Source of the DNA: Methylobacterium sp. J-077
GTDB taxonomy: Bacteria > Pseudomonadota > Alphaproteobacteria > Rhizobiales > Beijerinckiaceae
Reading direction: 5' to 3'
Assembly (NCBI RefSeq): GCF_022829365.1
Contig: NZ_JAKSYJ010000236.1
Location: 124,001 to 188,000, forward strand
DNA: 64,000 nucleotides
Below, one piece after another: positions 57,749 to 64,000 of the stretch. Below the pieces are notes generated by a model. That model was not told the DNA's origin. It saw only the letters and a program-made list of their open reading frames with translations, and made no database searches. Within the stretch, counting starts at the first letter, position 1, and every line of letters starts with the position of its first letter. The translations under genes were made by a program, and so were the position numbers.

Positions 57749-60378
57749 CCAACCCCCTGCTGGCCCGGTTCATCCCGGAGGCGCGCGAGCTGCTGCAGGT
57801 CTCGGCCAGCGGGTTGCTGAAGCTGGAGCGGAATCCGACGGACGAGACCGCGATCAATGCGGTGTTCCGGGCGGTCCACACCATCAAGGGCTCGTCCGGC
57901 CTGTTCGACGCGCTCGCCCTGACCCGGCTGGTCCACGCCGCCGAGGATCTCCTCGGGGAGGTCCGGTCCGACGCGCTCCAGATCGATTCCGCCCTGGTCG
58001 ACATGCTGCTCGACAGTCTCGATCAGGTCGGCCAGTGGATCGACGCGTTGGAGCGGCGCGGCGCGCTGCCTGCGGATGCCGACGGGGTCGCGCACCGGAT
58101 GGCCACGCTCCTGCGCGAGCGGCTGGGCGCGCAGGACGATGGGCCCGACCGCGCCCCGGCGGACGGCCCGCAGCAAGGGGCCGATCCGGCACCTCTCGCG
58201 GACGTCGCGACGCTACCGCCGGCGCTCCTCGCCCGCCTGTCGGCCCCCGCCTGTCTGGACGCGTTCCGCCGCGCCTGCGGCGGCGAGGTCGTTCACCTGG
58301 TCCGCTATGCCCCGGAGCCGGGCTGCTTCTTCAGCGGCACCGATCCCCTCCAGGCGATCCGGCAGGTGCCCGGCGCGCTCGCCCTCGACATCGCGGCGGC
58401 CGAGCCCTGGGGACCGCTGGAGGCGTTCGACCCCTACCAGTGCAACCTGCACTTCGCCTTGCTGAGCGCGGCGCCCCGGCCCGAGATCGAGCAGGCGATG
58501 CGCTACGAGCTGGACCAGGTCACCATCGCCCCCGTGCGGCCCCGGGACCTCGTGCGGATCGCGGGCGAGGCCAGCGACGGGCCGATCTGGGACGATTTTC
58601 GCGAGGCGGCCTCGGGGTTCCTCGCCGCCGGGCGCCACGACGAGTTGCGCCAAGCCGTCTCAGCCCTGCGCAGCGTCGCCGGGGCGACGCTCTGGCGCCG
58701 GCAGGCGCTGGACTGGCTGGACGCGGCCCTGTCGGCCGGGGAGCCCGATCCGGCGCTCGTGGCGGCCCTCGTAGCGGCCGCCGGCTCGGGCCGGCTCGAT
58801 CCGGTCCCGGCCGCGTCCGCGCTCACCGCCGCCCCGGCTCCGGCGCCTCAGCCGGCACCACAGGCCACCGATCCCCGGCAGGACCTCGCCCGCACCGTCC
58901 TGGCGAGCCAGCACCGGGCTCTGGAGCGCACCGGCTACGATGCGGACCGTCTCGCCTCGGTCGGCACCGTGGTGGGGAACGTGCTCCTCAGCCTCGGCCG
59001 CGCCGCCGACCGCGCCGCGATCCAGGCGGCGTTCGAGGCGGCCCGGGAGGCGCAATCGGTCGCGCCGGTTCTGAGCGCCCTGTCCGCCGTGATGGACGGT
59101 GCCCCGCTCCAGCGCCCGGAGACCGCGCCCGCGCTCCCGGACGCGCTGCCCCAGGCCTTCGAGGAGGCCGCGCCGGCGGCGGGCGCGAAGGAGCCCGAGG
59201 GGCGCATCGCCCCGAAATCCCTGAAGGTCGATCAGGCGAAGATCGACCTGCTGATGAACCTGATCGGCGAGCTGGTCGTCTCCAAGAACGCCCTGCCGTT
59301 CCTCGCCAAGCGCGCGGAGGAGACCTACGGCTCGCGCGAGATGTCCCGCGAGATCAAGGAGCAATACGCGGTCATCGACCGGCTCGCCCAGGAGATGCAG
59401 GGCGCGATCATGCAGGTCCGCATGCTGCCGGTCTCCGAGATCTTCGACCGGTTCCCCCGGTTGGTGCGCGACCTCGCGCGCAAGCTCGGCAAGCGGATCG
59501 ACCTCGCCCTCGAAGGCGAGGACACGGCCGCCGACAAGACCATCATCGAGGCGCTGGGCGATCCGCTGCTGCACATCGTCCGCAATTCGCTGGATCACGG
59601 CATCGAGTCGCCGGACGAGCGCCGGGCGGCCGGCAAGGCGGCGACGGCGCGCATCCTGCTCAAGGCCCGCCAGGAGGCCGACAGCGTCGTCATCGAGGTC
59701 CAGGACAACGGCCGCGGGATCGACCCGGCCCGGATCCGCGCCGCCGCCATCGCCAAGGGCGTGGTCGCCCAGGAAGAAGCGGACCGCCTCTCCGACCAGG
59801 AGGCGATCAACCTGATCTACCGCCCGGGCTTCTCGACGGCGGCGGAGATCTCCGACCTGTCCGGCCGCGGGGTCGGGATGGACGTGGTGCTGACCACCGT
59901 GGAGAAGCTCGGCGGCCAGGTCTCGGTGAGCTCCCGCCTCGGCGAGGGAACGACGACGCGCCTCGCCCTGCCGCTCAGCATGGCGGTCACCCGGATCATG
60001 ATCGTGGAGGCGGCCGGCAGCCTCTACGGCGTGCCGATGGACATGATCGTCGAGACCGTGCGGGTGCCGCGGGAGCGCATCCGGATGATCAAGACGTCCG
60101 AGACCTTCGTGCTGCGCGAGACGATCATCCCGCTGCTGCGGCTGTCGCGCCTGCTGCACCTGCCCGAGTCGCCGCGGGGCGAGGCCGACGCCGCCGTGCT
60201 GGTCTGCCACGTCAACGGCCGGCGGGCCGGGCTGATCATCGACAATTTCCGGGAGGGGATGGACGTGATCCTGAAGCCCCTGGAGGGCGTCCTGACCGGC
60301 ATCGGCGGCTATGCCGGCACGACCCTCCTGGGGGATGGCCGCGTCCTCCTGGTCCTCGACCTCAGGGAGTTGCTGTGA
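57745..60378 (+). CDS. cheA: CheA histidine kinase
   Basis: An 877 aa kinase. Hpt domain with His45 (VFRAVHTIKGSSGLF), a long central region (about 150-480) with no obvious P2 match, dimerisation helices (VDQAKIDLLMNLIGELVVSK), ATPase N-box HIVRNSLDHGIE, G1 DNGRGIDP, G2 GRGVGMDVV, and a C-terminal CheW-like P5 domain ending in LLVLDLRELL. It is the cluster's signalling kinase. The enlarged middle is longer than usual for the family and may carry a further domain. Confidence 0.93.
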   Translation: MTNPLLARFIPEARELLQVSASGLLKLERNPTDETAINAVFRAVHTIKGSSGLFDALALTRLVHAAEDLLGEVRSDALQIDSALVDMLLDSLDQVGQWIDALERRGALPADADGVAHRMATLLRERLGAQDDGPDRAPADGPQQGADPAPLADVATLPPALLARLSAPACLDAFRRACGGEVVHLVRYAPEPGCFFSGTDPLQAIRQVPGALALDIAAAEPWGPLEAFDPYQCNLHFALLSAAPRPEIEQAMRYELDQVTIAPVRPRDLVRIAGEASDGPIWDDFREAASGFLAAGRHDELRQAVSALRSVAGATLWRRQALDWLDAALSAGEPDPALVAALVAAAGSGRLDPVPAASALTAAPAPAPQPAPQATDPRQDLARTVLASQHRALERTGYDADRLASVGTVVGNVLLSLGRAADRAAIQAAFEAAREAQSVAPVLSALSAVMDGAPLQRPETAPALPDALPQAFEEAAPAAGAKEPEGRIAPKSLKVDQAKIDLLMNLIGELVVSKNALPFLAKRAEETYGSREMSREIKEQYAVIDRLAQEMQGAIMQVRMLPVSEIFDRFPRLVRDLARKLGKRIDLALEGEDTAADKTIIEALGDPLLHIVRNSLDHGIESPDERRAAGKAATARILLKARQEADSVVIEVQDNGRGIDPARIRAAAIAKGVVAQEEADRLSDQEAINLIYRPGFSTAAEISDLSGRGVGMDVVLTTVEKLGGQVSVSSRLGEGTTTRLALPLSMAVTRIMIVEAAGSLYGVPMDMIVETVRVPRERIRMIKTSETFVLRETIIPLLRLSRLLHLPESPRGEADAAVLVCHVNGRRAGLIIDNFREGMDVILKPLEGVLTGIGGYAGTTLLGDGRVLLVLDLRELL

Positions 60379-60653
60379 TGGCCATCCGGATCGTCCGCAA
60401 GACCGTCCATCTCGAAGGCCACTGCACCGTCGAGGAGGCGCTGCCGCTGCTGGAGGCCCTGCGCAGGCCGGGCGCCCACAAGGTCGTGCTGACCCAGTGC
60501 CAGGGGCTGCACACCGCGATCCTGCAGGTCCTGGCCGCCGCGCGGCCGGCTACCCTCACGCCGCCGGCCGATCCGGCTCTGGCCGGCTTGGTCATGCCGT
60601 TCCTCGAGGCCTCTCGGCAGGCCGCCCCAGAGGCGCCCGGAGCGGCCGCTTGA
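60378..60653 (+). CDS. Small STAS-like protein, 91 aa
   Basis: IRIVRKTVHLEGHCTVEEAL, EALRRPGAHKVVLTQCQGLH and AILQVLAAARP follow a strand-helix order reminiscent of STAS domains, but the phospho-Ser motif is not clear. ATG 60378 overlaps the cheA stop (TGATG). A partner-binding role in the cluster is inference. Confidence 0.7.
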   Translation: MAIRIVRKTVHLEGHCTVEEALPLLEALRRPGAHKVVLTQCQGLHTAILQVLAAARPATLTPPADPALAGLVMPFLEASRQAAPEAPGAAA

Positions 60654-61444
60654 CCACGATCCTGGCCATCTCGAACCGGAAGGGCGGCAGCGGCAAGTCG
60701 ACGACCTCGGTCAACCTGGCCGCGGAATGCGGCGCCCGCGGCCGGCGCACGCTGCTGGTCGACCTGGACACCCAGGGGCATGCCGGGCTCGGCTTCGGCA
60801 TCGTGCCGAAGCGCGACGCGCCGACCGCCCATCACGTCTTTACGAGCCCGGATTTCGACCTGCAGGCGGCGATCCGGCCGACCGCCTTCGCGGGCGTGTC
60901 GGTCGCCCCCGCCGACCAGCTGTTCGACGGCAGCACGGCTTTGGACCGCAGCGTCTCGGCCCTGCAGCGCTGCCTGCGCAGCCCGGAGATCGCGGCGCGG
61001 TTCGACCTCGTGATCCTCGACACGCCGCCCTCCCTCGACATGATCCTGGTCAACGCGCTGGCGGCGGCCGACGGCGTCCTCGTGCCGATGATCCCCCACG
61101 CCCTGTCGGCCGAGGGGGTGCGGCAGCTGGCACGCCTGTTCTTCCGCATCGCCACCACGGTGAACAGCGACCTGCGAGTGGTCGGATTGCTGCCGGTGAT
61201 GCTGAACGTGCACACCAACCATCACCGCGAGACGATGCAGGACATCGCCCGGGAATTCGGGATCGAGCGCGTGCTCACCGGGATCCGCACCGATATCCGC
61301 CTGGCGGAGGCGTTCGCCGTCCGCAAGCCGATCCGGGACTACGCCCCGTCGAGCCGCGGCACCACCGATTACGGCCTGCTGACCGATGAACTGACCGCAT
61401 TCTGGCAGGCCGATGCGGCACCCGCCCCCCACGCAGCATCCTAG
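60650..61444 (+). CDS. ParA-family ATPase (chemotaxis cluster positioning type)
   Basis: A 264 aa ATPase with deviant Walker A NRKGGSGKST, VDLDTQGHAGLGFG, Walker B VILDTPPSLD and the conserved MLNVHTNHHRETM. TTG 60650 overlaps the previous stop; translation starts MTTILAISNRKGG. ParA-like proteins such as ParC and PpfA place chemosensory clusters in cells, so it probably positions the array encoded here. Confidence 0.88.
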   Translation: MTTILAISNRKGGSGKSTTSVNLAAECGARGRRTLLVDLDTQGHAGLGFGIVPKRDAPTAHHVFTSPDFDLQAAIRPTAFAGVSVAPADQLFDGSTALDRSVSALQRCLRSPEIAARFDLVILDTPPSLDMILVNALAAADGVLVPMIPHALSAEGVRQLARLFFRIATTVNSDLRVVGLLPVMLNVHTNHHRETMQDIAREFGIERVLTGIRTDIRLAEAFAVRKPIRDYAPSSRGTTDYGLLTDELTAFWQADAAPAPHAAS

Positions 61445-61453
61445 GAGACGCAA

Positions 61454-61828
61454 TTGGCCACGACGATCATGATTGTCGACGATTCACCGACCATGCTGAT
61501 GAGCATCGAGGGTATCCTGACCAAGGCCGGCCTCGGGGTCGTCAAGGCGGCGAGCGGCGAGGCGGCGGTCACGACGCTGCAGGCGGGCACCAAGCCCAAC
61601 CTGCTGATCACCGACCTCAACATGGGCGCGATGAGCGGCATCGACCTCATCCGCCGCGTGCGCAAGCTCCCGGGGCTGCAGTTCATCCCGATCCTGATGC
61701 TGACCACCGAGTCCCAGCAGGACAAGCGCAACGAGGCGAAGTCGGCCGGCGCCACGGGCTGGATCGTCAAGCCGGTAGACCCGGAAGCCCTGCTCAAGGT
61801 GATCCGCCAGCTGGTCCCCGGAGCCTGA
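61454..61828 (+). CDS. CheY-like response regulator, second copy
   Basis: A 124 aa receiver: IMIVDDSPTMLMSIEGIL, phospho-acceptor in LITDLNMGAMSG, Thr in LMLTTESQ and Lys in IVKPVDP. TTG 61454 follows AGGAGA. It may compete with or complement CheY. Confidence 0.9.
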   Translation: MATTIMIVDDSPTMLMSIEGILTKAGLGVVKAASGEAAVTTLQAGTKPNLLITDLNMGAMSGIDLIRRVRKLPGLQFIPILMLTTESQQDKRNEAKSAGATGWIVKPVDPEALLKVIRQLVPGA

Positions 61829-61830
61829 TC

Positions 61831-63066
61831 GTGGCCTGGGTGCCTCCGCCATACGCGATCCGATGGTTCGGCCCGTTCTGCGCGGTCCTCACCGCCCTGG
61901 CGCTCGCCGCCGTCGGCGCGGTCGCGTTCGGCCCCGTACCGGGCGTCGCCGCCATGGCGGCGGTGGGATTCGCGGCCGCCTGGGGGGCGAGCTGGGCCTC
62001 GGCTATGCTGATCCGCCGGTCGCCGGCGCTGAAGGCGCCGCCTCCCCAGGAGATCGCACCGGCGGAGGCGGCGGCGCCCCCGGGGGATCGGCCGGAGGAG
62101 GTCCGTGCAGGGGACGCGGCGGGACGGGCCGAGATCCACGCCGCCCTGGCCGACCATCTCGCGGTCTACGACCAGCTGTTCGCGCGCGCCGCCACCGACA
62201 CGGCCTCGGTCACCGCGGAGACCGAGGCCGCCGCCTACGACATCATGACCAGCCTCCGGGAGGTCGATGCCGCCATGACCGAACTCCTGGCCTTCCTCGA
62301 CCTGTCCGGCTCCAACGCGCGGGTGATCGAGATCGTCGACCAGACCGACCAGCAGCTCAGCGAGAACCGCCAGCTGATCGGCGACTTCCTGGTCCGGCGC
62401 GACCAGGACGTGGTGGAATGCCGGCAGCGCCTCGACGAGCTCGACGTCGCGACCGCGCAGCTGACGCGGGCCACCGAGGGCGTGCAGACCATCGCCCGCC
62501 AGACCAACCTGCTCGCCCTCAACGCCACCATCGAGGCGGCCCGGGCCGAGAAGGCCGGTGCGGGATTCGCCGTGGTGGCCAAGGAGGTCAAGGACCTCTC
62601 GGGTGCCTCGGCCGGCACCGCGACCCGGATCGCTGCGGATCTCGCCAGCCTGCGCGAATCCATCCGGGAGAATTTTTCTACCCTGGTGACCGACCGGGTC
62701 GAGAGCGAGCGCGGCGAACTCATGAAGATCGCCGCGGCGATCGCCAGCCTGACCGAGAACATGGAGCGCTTGGTCGCTCACCAGCGGGACACGCTGGTAA
62801 AGGTCCAGGAAGAGAGCGCCCGGATCGCGCAGCCGATCGTCCGGCTCATCGGCTCGATCCAGTTTCAGGATGTCACGCGCCAACGTCTTCAGCATCTCGA
62901 AGGTATTTTTGCCGTGGCGCGTACGCATCTTCACGCACTGGACTTATCAAATCCCTTGACGAAATCTTTTCCGGACCCTAAACAATTTGCAGAATTCGCA
63001 CTATCGGAAGGTCCATCCCCTCCGAGAAGCGGCATGAATCACAATAACGATATAGAATTGTTTTAG
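61831..63066 (+). CDS. Membrane-bound methyl-accepting chemotaxis protein
   Basis: A 411 aa receptor. Two hydrophobic segments in the first 65 residues (CAVLTALALAAVGAVAFG, VAAMAAVGFAAAWGASW) with almost no periplasmic loop, then a signalling region with VQTIARQTNLLALNATIEAA and GAGFAVVAKEVKDLS. The C-terminal 30 residues are variable. GTG 61831 begins 2 bp after the receiver stop. With the first receptor broken, this is the only intact receptor in the cluster. Confidence 0.88.
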   Translation: MAWVPPPYAIRWFGPFCAVLTALALAAVGAVAFGPVPGVAAMAAVGFAAAWGASWASAMLIRRSPALKAPPPQEIAPAEAAAPPGDRPEEVRAGDAAGRAEIHAALADHLAVYDQLFARAATDTASVTAETEAAAYDIMTSLREVDAAMTELLAFLDLSGSNARVIEIVDQTDQQLSENRQLIGDFLVRRDQDVVECRQRLDELDVATAQLTRATEGVQTIARQTNLLALNATIEAARAEKAGAGFAVVAKEVKDLSGASAGTATRIAADLASLRESIRENFSTLVTDRVESERGELMKIAAAIASLTENMERLVAHQRDTLVKVQEESARIAQPIVRLIGSIQFQDVTRQRLQHLEGIFAVARTHLHALDLSNPLTKSFPDPKQFAEFALSEGPSPPRSGMNHNNDIELF

Positions 63067-63149
63067 ATATTATAGATATTCTTCCATATAATTCCCGAAA
63101 CCGGGCCGTGCATGTACCGTTCCGGTACGTGCGACAGGAGGATTGATCC

Positions 63150-63533
63150 ATGGCATCGGTTCTCCTGACGGATGACGTGCCGGTCGTGCGGATGACGGTC
63201 CGGCGGTTTCTCGAACGCGGTCAGCACACGGTCCAGGAATGCGGCTCCGCCGCCGAGGCAGAGGCGCTGCTGAGCGGCCGGCCGTTCGACATCCTGGTCA
63301 CCGACCTGTGGATGCCCGGACGGGACGGCCTGACGCTGATCGGCTGGGTGAAGGCACACAGGCCCGGCCTGCCGATCATCGCGATCACCGGGGGCGCCCC
63401 GCGGGCGCCGCAGCTCTTCTCGATGGAGGAGGCCGCCCGCGTCGGGGCCGACCGCGTGCTCATGAAACCGGTCGGCATGCAGGAACTCCTGTCCGCCGTC
63501 TCGGCCCTCGCCCCATCGGCCGCCACGGAGTGA
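63150..63533 (+). CDS. Response regulator receiver, third copy
   Basis: A 127 aa receiver: SVLLTDDVPVVRMTVRRFLE, phospho-acceptor in LVTDLWMPGRDG, Thr in IIAITGG and Lys in LMKPVG. Preceded by AGGAGG. The stop overlaps the next start (GTGA). Confidence 0.9.
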   Translation: MASVLLTDDVPVVRMTVRRFLERGQHTVQECGSAAEAEALLSGRPFDILVTDLWMPGRDGLTLIGWVKAHRPGLPIIAITGGAPRAPQLFSMEEAARVGADRVLMKPVGMQELLSAVSALAPSAATE

Positions 63534-64000
63534 CCGAACTGATGCACGGCCTCGGACAAATCCTTCTGCAGAATCGGTCGGGCGTGCTGGACGCCTGGCT
63601 CGCACGCCTGCGCGACACCGCGCCGGGGGCGCAACCGGCCTCGCTGCAGCTGCTCAAGCTCGAACTGGGCACGCTGGTCGAGAAGCTGACGGCCTACTTC
63701 CTCGCCGGCGATGGCGACGGCGCCGGGCCGGCCTTCAAATCCGTCGAGGAGCAGGCCGCCACGATCAGCGCGGCCTGCGCCCGCGACGGCCTGACGCCGA
63801 TGGAGACCGCCACGCTGATCCTGTCCCTGAAGACGATCGCGGGCGAGCTGCTCGATCGCGAGACCAGCGCCAAGGCGACCGAACTCTACAGGATGCGCAC
63901 CGCCCTCGACGCGGGGGTGGACAGGCTGGCGCTGATCACCTTCGCGGCCTTCGTGGAGACCCGCGAGGAGATCATCAAGCGCCAGGGCCGGGCGCTCCTC
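63530..64000 (+). CDS. RsbR-like N-terminal domain protein (cut by window edge)
   Basis: At least 157 residues, open to the window end. A helical domain (LGQILLQNRSGVLDAWLARL, FKSVEEQAATISAACARDG, FVETREEIIKRQGRALL) resembles the RsbRD N-terminal domain that often precedes a STAS domain. Start GTG 63530 overlaps the receiver stop; ATG 63542 is possible. It suggests a link from chemosensory output to a stress-type regulator. Confidence 0.65.
   Translation, partial: MTELMHGLGQILLQNRSGVLDAWLARLRDTAPGAQPASLQLLKLELGTLVEKLTAYFLAGDGDGAGPAFKSVEEQAATISAACARDGLTPMETATLILSLKTIAGELLDRETSAKATELYRMRTALDAGVDRLALITFAAFVETREEIIKRQGRALL

Noticed and set aside
57735..60653. A 972-codon frame overlapping cheA in another phase
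   Set aside because: Only its last 92 codons (60378-60653) look like a gene. The rest is an out-of-frame shadow of cheA rich in Arg, Pro and Gly.

Overview
The window reads as a high-GC alphaproteobacterial chromosome, most likely Methylobacterium or Methylorubrum. The pointers are a DUF6894-type protein, the hemP-hmuTUV arrangement, the chemotaxis cluster with a triple CheW protein and ParA, and GC-rich intergenic repeats. The genus is an inference from gene content and no database was searched.

Layout. (1) 1-11,074: an exopolysaccharide region with an ExoY-like sugar transferase, three family 2 glycosyltransferases, a secreted GH16 glycanase, two membrane acyltransferases and several small proteins. 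(2) 11,238-17,343: a BLUF blue-light sensor, a hemin uptake operon (hemP-hmuT-hmuU-hmuV) whose TonB-dependent receptor survives only as a C-terminal fragment, a small membrane protein and a PAS/HTH regulator. (3) 18,013-53,096: a soluble chemoreceptor gene with two signalling hairpins, cut in two by a 33 kb integrated element. (4) 53,128-64,000: the rest of the chemotaxis cluster, in order triple CheW, CheB, HEAT-repeat protein, CheR, CheY, CheA, STAS-like protein, ParA, a second receiver, a membrane chemoreceptor, a third receiver and a partial Rsb-like protein.

The element is bounded by an exact 20 bp direct repeat (19,061-19,080 and 52,213-52,232) that contains a GGAGG-TCG-CCTCC dyad. Joining the flanks across one repeat copy restores a single 643-codon receptor reading frame. 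Its right end carries a tyrosine integrase, an AlpA-like protein and a replication module: a RuvC-like nuclease, a Topo VI-A/Toprim-like protein and a RepA-like helicase beside a dense CCTAAC/GTTAGG array. The middle carries terminase and tail genes, but no portal, capsid or connector genes were found, so it is probably a decayed or satellite-like prophage. The left 18 kb is cargo: many small secreted proteins, a PLA2-like protein, UmuDC, a secreted MRJP-like protein, a stand-alone receiver, an AT-rich protein with a nuclease-like motif, and a DUF2513 plus Ser/Thr kinase pair.

The main hypotheses are: the element works as an insertional switch of a chemoreceptor and possibly of the whole che operon; the two AT-rich cargo loci are candidate anti-phage functions; and two unusual repeat arrays, four palindromes near attL and the CCTAAC array near the helicase, are element control sites.
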